DNA of 64,000 nt from Leguminivora glycinivorella (taxonomy: Eukaryota > Arthropoda > Insecta > Lepidoptera > Tortricidae): assembly GCF_023078275.1 (NCBI RefSeq), contig NC_062977.1, positions 7,337,118 through 7,401,117 on the forward strand. Direction: 5' to 3'. Below, piece by piece: positions 45,605 to 56,900 of the stretch. The notes under the pieces were generated by a model, which ran no database searches, was not told the origin of the DNA, and saw only the letters and a program-made list of their open reading frames with translations. Numbering within the stretch: position 1 is the first letter of the stretch; each line of letters begins with the position of its first letter. The position numbers and the translations under genes are program-made.

Positions 45605-46998
45605 ACCTAACCAAAAAAATTAAAATTTTGAAAAAAAAAAATCTTGACATAGTGGACCGATTTTCATCAAACATGGCTAAGAACACTCAATCAATCAATC
45701 AATCAATCAAATATTTTATTTCTTAGAATGTGGTACATTGTAGGTTGGTAATACATTTTTTGATCAGCACATCCTGCCACATACGGCATAGAAATAATAA
45801 TGCATGATGCATGTCATAAAATCAAGTCACTTGCTTATATAAAAATTATTCTTAAAATATCATAATTATTAATTTTATTAATTTTAAATAAAGTGTTAAT
45901 TATATTCAGGTTTAATAAAAAAAAATACATTTATAATTAGTTCATATTCATATTATTTACAATTAACTAGGCGGCATCTAAGAACTCTTTAATGGAGTAA
46001 AAACGTTTTTCAATTAAATATGCAACCAATTGCTTTTTAAATTGATGAAATTGAAGGTTTTTTATTTCAGACGGTATTTTATTGAATATCCTGGGTGCCA
46101 TTCCATAGAAGCTATTTCGCATTAATGCTGTTTTCATGAGTGGAACATACAACTGACCCTCATATTGAGTATAGGTAGCCTACGTTTCTGTGTTACATAA
46201 ATAAACAAGTCAGGATTTCTTTTTACAAAGAGAGCCACTTCAAGTATGTATAATGAAGGTAGTGTTAGAAGTCTTAATGATTTGAAAAGTGGATAACAAC
46301 TCACTCTAAAATTAACCCCACAGATAGCTCTTATACATCTCTTTTGGGCCACAAAAGCGGCCTCTCGATCTATAGAGTTACCCCAAAAAATAATACCATA
46401 TCTAATTTTTGATGCTACAAGGCCATGATATGCCATTACGACTGTATCACGACTGGTTACTTTAGACAGTCTGTAAAGAGCGTAAGCAGATTTGCTCATG
46501 TACTTACATAATTCATCTATGTGATTTTTCCACGTTAACTGACTCAATAGTTAGACCTAGAAATTTAGTCACGGTTACATTTTCAATCGTGGTACCTTCG
46601 TAGTTAACATTGATATCGTCATTACTGTCTTTAAGTGTGCGTTGACGGAAATGCATTATATTAGTTTTTTTCAAATTAATTACTAAATTATTGTCATTAA
46701 GCCATGTTATTATACAATTCAATTCTGCAGTAATGTCATGTTCATAATTATTCAAATTATTACAATTGATGATTGACGTACTATCGTCAGCAAATAAAAC
46801 TATAGGGTAATTGGCATTGGTAGGCAAGTCATTAATATAAATTAAGAACAATAGGGGGCCGAGCACACTCCCGACTAATTCAGCTTTCAACCAAAAAAAC
46901 TTAATCTAAATCCGTTCGGGAGCTACGATATCACGGACAGACACATAGCCAAACATGTCAAATTTATAACACCGTCGTTTTTGCGTCGGGGGTTAAAA
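45605..46998 (-). repeat. Dispersed repeat split by the LINE insertion
   Basis: The two halves, 45605-45688 and 46865-46998, together match the repeats at 432-700 and 16321-16540 in reverse. Shared words include CCCCCGACGCAAAAACGACG, GTAGCTCCCGAACGGATGAA and GAAAATCGGTCCACTA. The family is unidentified. Confidence 0.8.
45689..46864 (-). mobile_element. 5'-truncated, frameshifted CR1/Jockey-like LINE
   Basis: Three minus-strand frames in series cover the C-terminal half of a non-LTR reverse transcriptase. The first (to 46513) begins near GSVLGPLLFLIYINDLP and contains FADDS, the catalytic Asp pair of motif C. The second (46547-46134) carries the thumb region with KRCIRAICGV. The third (46152-45967) ends RFYSIKEFLDAA-stop. 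Two frameshifts make it non-functional. The 3' end carries a four-base repeat tail (GATT)n, as CR1-type elements do. The six bases ACACTC at 45683-45688 and 46865-46870 flank it as a target duplication. It sits inside another dispersed repeat in the last Rbp6 intron, in the same orientation as the gene. Confidence 0.85.
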
Positions 46999-47018
46999 AC
47001 GTGAAATTTTAAGGCAGT

Positions 47019-47196
47019 ATCTTACCGGCGTGTAATTGAGGGGCGCGCGGCTGACTGCAATCGCGGGGAACCCTGAGGGCTGAGGCTAGCCATCTGCACG
47101 TACAGGCGACGCAATAAGCGGCTGAACGGTACAAGTGTATACGTCGAGCGCGAGTCTCGGCGAGCTGGCGGCGGGAACCCGGCGCGCCCGCTGGCG
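47019..47196 (-). pseudogene. Decayed partial tandem copy of the Musashi/Rbp6 tail exon
   Basis: About 178 bases repeat the 3' two-thirds of the exon at 47225-47445 plus its donor and a few intron bases, offset by about 193 bases. The plus strands share TATCTTACCGG, GTGTAATTGAGGGGCGCGCG, GGAACCCTGAGGGCTG and AACCCGGCGCGCCCGCTGG. The copy lacks the start of the exon and its acceptor, has lost one base in the GGGGAACCC run, and carries several substitutions, so the frame is broken. The donor GTAAGATAC is kept intact. It lies in the last intron, directly downstream of the real exon. It is a local duplication that decayed rather than a retrocopy, because intron bases are included. Confidence 0.85.
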
Positions 47197-47224
47197 GACC
47201 AAATGTTTAGGTACAGTATCTTAC

Positions 47225-47445
47225 CGGGGTGTAATTGAGGGGCGCGCGGCTGACTGCGATCGCGGGGAACCCTGAGGGCTGGGGGCTGGCGGCCTGCACG
47301 TAGCCGACGCTGTCCGCGGCCGAGCCGTACACGTCGAGCGCGGGCCCCGGCGAGCTGGCGGCGGGGAACCCGGCGCGCCCGCTGGCGGCGTGGGGGGACG
47401 CTGGCGGGCCGAACCCGGCGGCTGCCGCTTGGTAGTTGTTCATCA
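47225..47445 (-). CDS. Rbp6: Musashi/Rbp6 exon for the Ala/Pro/Ser-rich C-terminal tail
   Basis: The acceptor TGCATCCCCAG lies just above 47445 and the donor CCG|GTAAGATAC just below 47225. The exon is 221 bases, enters in phase 1 (G|TG, Val) and leaves in phase 0. It encodes V then MNNYQAAAAGFGPPASPHAA, continuing through SGRAGFPAASSPGPALDVYG, a SVGYVQAASPQPSGF stretch and SRAPLNYTP. SPGPALDVYG and QAASPQPSGF align with the Musashi tail. It is much more GC-rich than the intron, as a conserved exon in an AT-rich genome often is. If not spliced, the frame would read six codons past the donor to a stop, but the donor is strong and the next exon fits exactly. A degenerate copy of its 3' two-thirds lies at 47019-47196. 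Confidence 0.9.
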
Positions 47446-48047
47446 CTGGGGATGCAGAAGGATTATGGTGAAGGCGTCAAGTGTGTGCAACTCGTCAATT
47501 GTCTAGAATTTAGTAGATCAATGTTTATAACTACGGTTTTATGATATAGGTGATAAGTAACTAAAAACATTTTTTTAATAGATTTATTTTTGAATGCTTC
47601 ATTTTAATTATTCATTAATCTCATAATGTATATTTTAATCAACGTTAATAGTGCATGAACGAGAATTGCATACTGATTAGTAATAAACATGTTTTTAAGC
47701 TTACGTAGAACAGTAGTCCTTTAATTAAACGACCGCTTTTACATAATGAAAAATATTTCAATACTTAGGCAATATGGTTAGGTGAGAAATTAAACTAATA
47801 TTTATAGGAGCACAACACTACATTCAAAATATTAAAAAAGCGCTTAAATCTTTGCAGATAAATACTTTGTGTATTAATCGGTTGTGCAAACGGCGTAAAC
47901 CCAATGCTTTATAAATGATGCAAAAAAACGGTGAAACGTTATTGAAAAATGCAAGGAAAATAAACCGACAAGTAAGTTTGTAATTTTATAATAATTCGCA
48001 CCGACTCTATTTTAGTGAACCGAAAGTATGGAATGTTTTCAATTCAC

Positions 48048-48502
48048 CCTGCCGGGCTAGCACATGATTGGCGCGAGATCAGGCAGGCATGGTCGCGCGA
48101 TAAATGATAAAACATCAGGTTGAACTTACAAATAGTGCAAATAGTGTAAGGTACAGCGGGGCAAATCTCGACTGGGGGACAATTGTAACTAATCCATTTT
48201 TTCCATTATTACACTATGATGTTGAGTTCTACATGTATCCACTGAACACGCCTACCATATATAACCGGTGGACACTCTATTTAATAATGCAGACATTGTA
48301 AAACATGGAAAAAAGGGACCAGTTACATTTGCCCCACAGTCGAGATTTGCCCCGCTGTACCTTAGTTATCGCGCGACCATGCTTGCCTGCCATGTCGCCA
48401 CGAGATCTACATGTTTAATGTCTTTAATACAATTAGAAAAATACGTGCAACCTATGTTGAAGCGATATATTCTCGCGCCAATTATGTGCTAACCCTGCTG
48501 TA
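48048..48502. mobile_element. MITE (TAGCACATGATTG family) hosting another MITE
   Basis: Outer ends GGGCTAGCACATGATTGGCG and CTCGCGCCAATTATGTGCTA. The interior CAGGCAGGCATGGTCGCGCGA pairs with TCGCGCGACCATGCTTGCCTG, the two halves separated by the inner element 48149-48362. Confidence 0.85.
48149..48362. mobile_element. Inner mariner-like MITE, TA target site
   Basis: TA | AGGTACAGCGGGGCAAATCT ... GATTTGCCCCGCTGTACCT | TA. Inverted ends extend through CGACTGGGG. 214 bases. Confidence 0.85.
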
Positions 48503-48512
48503 AAAGTCACGA

Positions 48513-49197
48513 TAAATATGTATATGTCGCAGGGAAATGGCCAAAACAGAGATTTGATCAAATCTCTAAGGGATTTGATCAAATCACGCAGGATGTCAAA
48601 ATGGCGAATCCATTTCATCATTTCTCTAGAAAATTTCAGTCATTTGACTAAATCCCTGACTCTGTTTAGTGATATCACAAAATCGGCCAATAGACACGCC
48701 ACGTTTTATCATTTCACTAGATTTGTTTAGGGATTTGATAAAATCCCTGAACCACGTCAGTAAGTTGACGAAACGAGCTTATAAAGTCAACTAGTTTTAT
48801 CATTTCGCTAAGCAAGTTCAGTGAAAAGACAAAATGTTTTAATAAATATGAAAATAATTTAAAATGAAACATTTTTAGCTTTGTTTCTTCACTTATTCTA
48901 TATAGCGAAATGATAAAACTAGTTGACTTTATAAGCTCGTTTCGTCAACTTACTGACGTGGTTCAGGGATTTTATCAAATCCTTAAACAAATCTAGTGAA
49001 ATGACAAAACGTGGCGTGTCTGTTGGTCGATTTTGTGATTTCACTAAACAGAGTAAAGGATTTAGTCAAATGACTGAAATTTTCTAGAGAAATGATAAAA
49101 TAGATTCGCCATTTTGACATCCTGCGTGATTTGATCATATCCCTTAGTGATTTGATGAAATCTCTGTTTTGGCCATTTCGCTGCGACATATACATGA
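48513..49197. repeat. Large intronic foldback: ~295-base arms, ~93-base loop
   Basis: Arms 48513-48810 and 48904-49197 are about 90% or more complementary by eye. Each arm is built from variants of a motif like TTTNATNAWWTCNCTRA: TTTGATCAAATCTCTAA, TTTGATCAAATCACGCA, TTTGACTAAATCCCTGA, TTTATCATTTCACTAG, TTTATCATTTCGCTAAG and others. Both arms give a similar ~70-codon frame (NRHATFYHFTRFV at the end); this follows from the inversion and is not evidence of coding. It lies within the Rbp6 intron, so it would be transcribed. Confidence 0.9.
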
Positions 49198-49681
49198 TAT
49201 AACTCACATTCGTTATGTCTTGTTTTACTCATAACGTTAAATTGGACAACTTGTTGTCCCTTCGTAACGAGTGAATTGTTCATAATAATATTTGCATACT
49301 ATGATGTTGATTCAAGTTTATACTTGAGAATATGATGGAAGATTGCCACTTGTTGCTCAACGGAATAATAACAACGTACTTATTCAATTTAGTTCAAACA
49401 CAATTGTATGCTCATATTACCCGGTACTTATAAAGGGAAAACAGTCTTTAACTTCAGCGGAATTATTATTTCCATCAGTATTTTATCTATAATTACGCAG
49501 GCAATTGCACTAACCACCATTAAGCGAAAGTATTTGTGCTAGAAAGTCATGACTTGTTTTTAGAAACTCGCTTGAAATGCCGATGTTCATTTAAAGTTGT
49601 TTGAAATATTAATGAAGACAAATATTTTTTTTAAATTGTAACTGTACTCTTTATATTATATATTAAACTCATGTATACTAG

Positions 49682-49821
49682 CCCCCTTATTCATAAACGT
49701 ACTCTAAAGTTATGAAGCTGATAAAGTTCCTTTGTCCTTTTTCAACTTATTGCTGTGATAGAAAAGGACAAACGAACTTTATCGGCTTGATAACTTTAGA
49801 GTACGTTTATAAATAAAGGGG
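49682..49821. mobile_element. Near-perfect palindromic MITE, 140 bases
   Basis: CCCCTTATTCATAAACGTAC is inverted as GTACGTTTATAAATAAAGGGG; the inversion spans almost the whole element (CTCTAAAGTTAT, GATAAAGTTC). Confidence 0.88.
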
Positions 49822-50778
49822 TAGGTATTTGCATGGACATTTCTAGCGCGTTTGCTTGTAAATTTTGTGTCACATTGAGATATATTTGCAGAATGTGTAG
49901 TTTTTATAGACTTACGGTAAGAAAACTTGCTAAATGCTTATCTTTGATAGTGGAAAAAGCGCAGAATGTGGCAACTCTCGAGGCCCAAAATGGGAAGACG
50001 AGGAATTTATCACATAAATAGTTTCCTTGAGATTTGATTCTTCGTACCGTAATTATATAAAAAAGATGAAAATGTTCATAGTTTAATGGTAATTTCCTAC
50101 TAAACCAACTTTCTGTAGGTAGGACGTGTATAAAAACCATCAAAGTTCTATAAGCATGAAAAACTTAAAATGAAAAACAAAATTATAATTTTTTTAATGG
50201 CGCAAGTGTGAAATGCAAGTGAATAATTTGCAGACCAGCCTAGTATTATCATATGAAACAAATATGTACTATCTATCTACAAGTTATACTTTCTAACAAA
50301 AGTAAAAGAAAAATTAGTTCGAATAAACAAGAAGGAAAAAGGAAGACAAGTAAAGTAGTCGTTACACTGTTTCCGTTCTGGCGTATTGTTGGTAATTATT
50401 GGACCAAATAAAGTTCGACCTAAGTAGGTAACTAGTACGGAACGTCTGATGTGACAAAGCGAACAGAACATATTTGACAACACAACATTAAGACATAAAT
50501 ACAGCATAGAGTTCTCAAGCGACCAACGTGGATTCACGTCTTATTAATGACTGTAATATGATTTTGTGATATTGTGTGTAGATTATTATAGTACAAAAGA
50601 GACAGATTAAAGCGTAAAATTGTGCGTGTGACTGATGGCGCCTTATTGTATTGTTGCGACATTGCATAGCGTTAGTACATGATCAAAGCTTAGATAAAAA
50701 TATGGTGAAGTGAGTGTGTTCATGTGGTTATATAGAAGTACATGCGCAGGATTGGAGAAGGAGGGAGCGGGTGCTCAC

Positions 50779-50844
50779 CTGAGAGCGCCTGCGCGAGCAG
50801 CGGTGTGTTGTTGTTCGGTGTCAGTTGGCCGTTGGTCAGGTCAA
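50779..50844 (-). CDS. Rbp6: Cassette exon of Musashi/Rbp6 (66 bases, symmetric phase 1)
   Basis: The minus strand shows TGTATGTTTGCAG, then 66 bases with no stop, then CTCTCAG|GTGAGC, a near-ideal donor. Entered in phase 1 with the G of the upstream exon, it reads V-DLTNGQLTPNNNTPLLAQALS and leaves in phase 1 with G, so it can be included or skipped without changing the frame of the 47225-47445 exon. The peptide (Asn/Thr/Pro then Leu/Ala/Gln) has normal coding composition and resembles the spacer peptides of Musashi C-termini. The surrounding intron is more GC-rich than average. Evidence is splice sites, phase and open frame only; I cannot cite a matching protein. It could be a chance frame, but two good splice sites plus symmetric phase make that unlikely. 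Confidence 0.62.
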
Positions 50845-51989
50845 CTGCAAACATACACACGGTTCGCATTCGCTCCTCGTTCGAGTGGCGCGCACTCTCG
50901 TTAGTGACACACACATCCATGACTGAACCATCGCATTTTTGAATTTCAAAAACTTGCCACCTCGCTCGCAACACCTCATCTTTTCTGAATTTAGCATATT
51001 GAACGGTAAAGTGACTATCGATGTAATCCCAACTCAATATTAAAGTTCTCCAGAGCGGATAAAGTTGGAGCGCGTAAATGCATGAATAATTTAGCCGTTG
51101 GAGACAGATGCCGTGCTGACGAATGAGGACAAGGAAGACTCCCCGGACTCAGATTATGCCGGAACAAAAAATATCACGTATGTCACGTGCATTCAAATGA
51201 AAAAGAGTACTCCGAGTTTCGCGGGTATAAATCACAGAGGGCGAAAAAACTTTTACAAACTATCCAGTAAATTATCCGACGTGAGTTCTCGCTGGCACGC
51301 GGCGGTGTGCTTATTGAATAGGGAAGGCATTAGCATACGGCGCACGTCGCAGCGTCTTGACGCCGCGCGGCTTACGCATTCCGCGGGGAACTCTGATACA
51401 GCTCGCCGGACTCCGGCGGCGCGGCGGGTGCATAACGATTGCGACCGGCTGCGGACGCAATATGTCCGCGTACCACTGATTTATTCTCCGCCTGAGACTA
51501 ACTTCTTGTTCCGCTTCCTAAATTAGGCAAATTACAACGATTCCCAGTGAATACCAAGAATGAAAAGTAGTCGTGATATATGTTAAGAAAACGAGTGCGC
51601 GTTTATTTTGACAGGAAATCCTTCTTATCAAGTAACCGATTAATATTCGCTTGTCGTTTTCTGCTTGCTCATAGCGTTACCATTAGCCCTATCGGCTTGT
51701 ACGACAAATTTAATTTTTGTCAGATGCGCGAGTTATCATTTGGTGTGAAAAATGGAGGTCCGCGGTCGCACCAGGTGATTACCGGCCTGCGAGTGACTTT
51801 GCGAAAAAAGTACAATATAAGTAATGGAGGATGAATGATAGATGGCGTCGCGAGCCGGGCCGCGTCGTCCCGTTCGGGCCCGCGGCTGCGCCCGCTTCCG
51901 TTCTCGCTCGCGCCCCGTTCGGCGTGCCTCGCTCGTACTAAAATGCTGACACGTTTTAATAACATTACTTTGCGTTGCGAGAGGCTATT

Positions 51990-53535
51990 TGTGACAATCC
52001 ATAAGAAAAGGGCCCTTATGGCGGTTTCTAGTTACGGAGATATCGACGTTTTTGTAAAATCGTTCGAAATTATCGATTTTTGAATTTATGCAAAATAGTA
52101 AAATATACGAATAGACGTGCAATTGTAGCTTGGTTTCAGTAGTGTACGTTAAGTATTTCTATATTAAAATTCAGCTCAAAGTTTAGTAGAAAAGGGCCCT
52201 TATGCCAGAGCGCGTTCGAAAATATGAAAACTGTTATTAAAAAATGTTGTAATTACTTACAACTTTTGTTTATAAGTTAGTTTATGTTATATAGGTACGA
52301 TTCAATGAAGTACTTTGATACCTAATTTAAAAATTACCCGATTTAGGTACCTAGTCGTCACTTTAAAATAAAAATCTTACTCGTGAGTAGCTACTAAGTG
52401 CAATCTGACTTCAAACCTCACTCGGCGGCGTGTCAAAGCGAAGATGTTCTTCCTTTGACTAATGCCGCCGTTACCAATTGTAGGCACGTGCAATTATAGG
52501 CACAGTTGATGCCACGTGGCAATGTTGCAGCAGTTGACGGTACGTAGTTTATGAATGGTCCCTTATTGGTGACATTATCGGTGGTAAGATGTGTTTTCTT
52601 CCGATATACTAAGTGTCTTAAATAATTAAAAAACAAATATTAAGAATTACAAATCGATCTGGTAGGTACTGTGTGAATTAATAATTATAATAAACGTTTT
52701 ATGAGAATTACTGATTAATGATCAAGATTTTAAGTTTACTTCATATAACATTTTTTCTTTGGTATTCTGTTATAATACAAGATAAGTAACTAAAATAATA
52801 AAATACATTAGCAATGAGTAATTTTTATCTGTGATGGTCATAAGGGCCCTTTTCCCAAATGTATGGGAGTCAATAATTTGTGATTTTTATGTAACTTTAA
52901 AAATTTATAAATAAAAAATAAGACATGCAGAATAATTCTGACACTTTAGTTATAAATGTGTAGACTGATTAAATATAATTTAGAAGTCTCTATACGAAAA
53001 TTATTATTATTATAGGAGCAGATGTTAAATATTCTAATTGTGATATTCTGATTAAAATATACATATTTAATGAACCATGGGATTTTATTTCTATCCTTAA
53101 ATGTAAGTTGAAACATATATAACTATGTACTATAGTTCAGATAGCAACATATTAGAAGAAAAGTCAAAAAAATATGTTTTCCTAATTTTTTCTTATAAGC
53201 GACTTGCCCTAATCAAAGCTCGATTTTTCATGATCTGGAAGTCGATGAAACACAATCACAACTGATTCTCAAAGAAATGTACCTTGAGATACACAATCAA
53301 TCGTCATCTATGTAACTTCCAATGGGAACACCCTTAAAGTGAGTTTCAAACTTCTTTTCACGTTTTCTCAAAAGTGCAATACTTAGCATGTGTATGCTTG
53401 ATGATTTTTTAAAAAAAAAGTACGTGGCCTAGGGCCATGATTTTTTTTGTATTAGATAGCTTATTTAATGCAGATTTAGGATCTGTGCCTAACTCAATAC
53501 CTGCCATAAGGGCCTTTCTGTGATGGATTGTCACA
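51990..53535. mobile_element. 1.55-kb inverted-repeat element with AAGGGCCCTTATGG repeats
   Basis: Ends TGTGACAATCCAT...AAAAGGGCCCTTATGG and its inverse CCATAAGGGCC...ATGGATTGTCACA. Two further copies of AAAAGGGCCCTTATG lie inside, at about 52189-52206 (direct) and 52839-52856 (inverted), giving a subterminal pair. No transposase frame; probably non-autonomous. Confidence 0.8.
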
Positions 53536-53811
53536 TTTATTTTAGGGTTGCTGTGTTACAAATATGAAGTGGAGTGTTAGTTCAGACACGTCCTCTGGTC
53601 GTTAGCGCGCCGATCCGTCAAACTTCATTTTTCCCCCATTATTATAGGAAATAGGCTTTCTATTTAAGTAGCACTATTTGTAACGAATATCAATGTTCTA
53701 TCAATAATATTTATATCCCTTGGTATACCAAACTCGTGGTGATAAGATGATAAGATAAGAACATCCTTTTTCTGCGTATTTAACACAGCAAAAGGGAGTG
53801 TACAAGTTTCT

Positions 53812-53935
53812 AATGGGGTGGCAACGCGCATGTGACACTCTTTGAGTTGCAGGCGTCCATAGGTTACGGTGACCGCTTTCCATCAGGCGGGCCGTTCGCT
53901 TGTTTGCCACCGACGTAGTATAAAAAAAAAAAAAC
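53812..53935 (-). mobile_element. Retroposon tail ending in poly-A
   Basis: GGGTGGCAACGCGCATGTGA, GGTGACCGCTTTCCATCAGG and CGTTCGCTTGTTTGCCACCG, ending with an A run at 53923-53934. Reverse of the block at 1244-1345. Confidence 0.7.
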
Positions 53936-56900
53936 ATGGTAAAATACTTAAAACTTCCTATTGCATTATATTTCTACTTTATCCCGAACACTATTTGTAT
54001 AAGTAGCATAAACGTTAAGCCATAATAATCCGCAAAAATGGCAATTGAGCGTCATAAATCCTTCCTTATCCGTCTCATAGCCATGGGTCAGCGGCGATCA
54101 AAGTCACCGGCAGGCGTCCGCTGCCCTCAAATAATTTACGATTCAGTTTACAAGCAGAAGCAACTCTGTTGTTAGTTCTAACGCCGGTCATATCTGCGTC
54201 CGACGTTAACTTCCACTGGAAACTTGTGGGAATTACGATAAAATTGCGATCTGTCTTGCTTTCTGAATTGACTGCAAACGGTGGAAAGCGCACGTATTTG
54301 TGAGAGAATGTGTTTGTCGAATATCAGTACTGATCTAGTTTTAAAATCGGTATGAAATGTTACGTATAGTAAAATCTATTTCATGTTTTCAACTTTTTAT
54401 TCATTTTTTATTCTTTTGAAAGGGATACTCCTAAAATATTTTATTCACTAGAAAAATGTTTTATTAATGCTGATATTTCCGAATGAATATTACTGTTGAC
54501 TTTGATAAATTATATTCATAATATACTTTATCAACCTAAAATCAAGTTTATAAAGATCAGAATAATTCGGCTCCAATTTAGTACATGCCAATACAGGACT
54601 AAGGACATAGGCTACGTATAGTGCACTTGACCGCTTCTACGTATTATCTCCACGATCCACGTTTCTGCGATCTTGCGATCTGTCAAACGGCCGTTAATGA
54701 AAATGTAGGCTGTCCCAACTCCGCACACTTGGGTCAGCGCTAACAACATGAGTGATGTGCTAATATTCGCCGAGTATGCTCCTCCTTGCAGGTGAGCATA
54801 CATCTATAAATTCAGGAGCCGTCCTGCGAGAGCTATTCGAACTTTCATAATTGCGAAGTTCGGGGGAAACTTAATAATTCTTCTTCAGAAGTGGGATGAC
54901 GGTCGAACGGGAATATTCACAGGGCGTACTCGCGTAACACCCGCCCTTCAACCTACTATATTACTTACAAGTGCCAGCTTTTTATATCCTCCACGCAATA
55001 TAAAAAGTTTTACATGAAAATATTTGGATGGTGTGTTGCCGAGTTTTTGAGTTAAATGGTGTGTGGGAAAGTTTTACTTTGAGTTAGACTTACAAATTCT
55101 TATTACGGCGTATCTTTATGCTTTCAAAGTGTGGAGTTAATAACGTATAAAATATATGTAATGTGCCCGCCTATCGCTTTATACATTAAATAGACTGTAA
55201 CACAATGTATAAAATAATCGGATTGTACATTTGTAAGGAGCATTAATAAAACAAAGGTCTCAAGAGCAACAATGCAGTTGCAACAAAGCAGCGTAAGCTA
55301 ACGCTCCCGCAAGGATGCTCGTAATCGCGGAGGGCATCACTCGCCCATAACATATGCGCATCTGCGAATGTGTGTATTCGTAACCCGCCGGTTGCGAATA
55401 TCGGATTGAAATGTTTTATATGAGCGGTTACGGAGGCTCGTCCGCACACGTCTTGCCGTAAACGTATATTTAATAGGCACCATCAATAACTCCTCGAGAT
55501 GATACGCTTTGCGGGTTTTCGCGATGGTTTAGCCGTCGGGACTTATCTCAATTGCAAATTAATCGAATTTCTATGCTGGGTGGTCGAGGAGTGGCCATCG
55601 CGCACGCGCCAACGCCCGGATTTGTAATTCAAAGAAGCATGCGTCCTTTCTTTAAATCTCTCCCTCGACTATATTTTAGTGCGGCTCGCGGCTAATTCAA
55701 TAAGCTGTTTACTTTGGCGCGGTCATGCGCACCTACGTCATGGTTCAGTCATGGACACGAATGTTAATCAGTACAAGTAAAGCGACATTAAATAAGCAAA
55801 ACGAAACATAGACAAACATTTATAGTTAAAACCCTTTAACACACGCTTCAATTACTCAAAAAATGCTACTTAATTGATTACTATTAATATCTGTAAAAGT
55901 TTTCTACATTATTATTACAAATTTTAATGTTACTCTCGAAAAAATTGGATGTACCACTACATACATTTTAAACTACAATAGTAAAATAACGCAGAGTTAT
56001 TCTAAACTAGTTTTATAAAAAGTATTTGTCTATTCTATTTTCAATTTGTGAATTTATAACATTGTAATACAATTTACCTAAGGCACAACAGTGTTCAAAA
56101 TACATTCTAAGTCTATCTTAAAACTAAACAATAATATTCAACACGCTATAAAAAGAGTTTGCACCACCAATCACAAATTATTTTGACAACTTTTCTATCT
56201 AGTCATTTACAAAGAACAGCTACCAACGGTACAGATAAAAGCAAATTTTTTGCCATCCTTTTATTTAGCGTAAATACATGGGGCCCTTTTTACTGACACT
56301 AGTTTCGAAGCTTTTCTAAATTACATAAAATCAAATAGTCCACCATTATTTGAAAATATTCTATACTATTATACCGATTAAAAATCCTCTAGTTTAAAAT
56401 TGGTATAATGAACAGATCTACAGACTTTTGATTACTTTGACACGCTTAAAACTTTCTATTTCTTAGTCTATTCTAGTTTCTATTTGAATTCTAATAACTA
56501 ATTCAGCATTATGTCTGACTATTGAAGTCTACCACACTTGGATTTTAACATAAGAAACTTTAAACAGTATATCCAACGATATAATCAAACTATTCTATAT
56601 TTTTAAAATGGTATAGTACCTTACTGATCAACTCGATAATGTTCAAATAGAAAGTTACTCGCCCTAGTTTCGTCGTCGTCACACTCCATTCACCAAACTG
56701 CTGTTTCTCTTGTTATCTCTTCACAGATTTTTTTATGCTCACTCATGTCTTGACTATTTTTTCTATAGCGTTTGTAAATCCTTTATCCCTTGTAGGGATA
56801 TGAAAGGCAATGCTTACATTGTAAATCAGCAGCAGTGTGGAGTGTATTAACTACGTCGACGAGTGTATTAGTTAAGTAAGATAAAGAACTTCAAATCTTT

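Larger units (their letters stand above)
43950..47224 (-). other. Last intron of Musashi/Rbp6
   Basis: The intron contains the pseudo-exon at 47.0-47.2 kb and a repeat split by a LINE (45.6-47.0 kb). The 44.1-45.05 kb stretch has no frame I can support, is mildly GC-rich and has no recognised repeat. It could hold regulatory sequence, but nothing specific is visible. Confidence 0.6.
47446..50778 (-). other. Intron between cassette and tail exons of Musashi/Rbp6
   Basis: Contains a nested MITE pair (48.05-48.50 kb), a large foldback (48.5-49.2 kb) and a MITE (49.68-49.82 kb). Outside these I see no frame or site I can support. Confidence 0.6.

Noticed and set aside
48518..49207. Two similar ~70-codon peptides on opposite strands, as a gene pair
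   Set aside because: Produced by the arms of one foldback; no other sign of coding.
51098..51526. 142-codon plus-strand frame in the Rbp6 intron
   Set aside because: No domain or splice signals; lies in GC-richer intron where long frames arise by chance.
54770..54800. Plus-strand CTTGCAG|GTGAGC as a donor of another gene
   Set aside because: No upstream open frame with an acceptor or recognisable product; probably chance.
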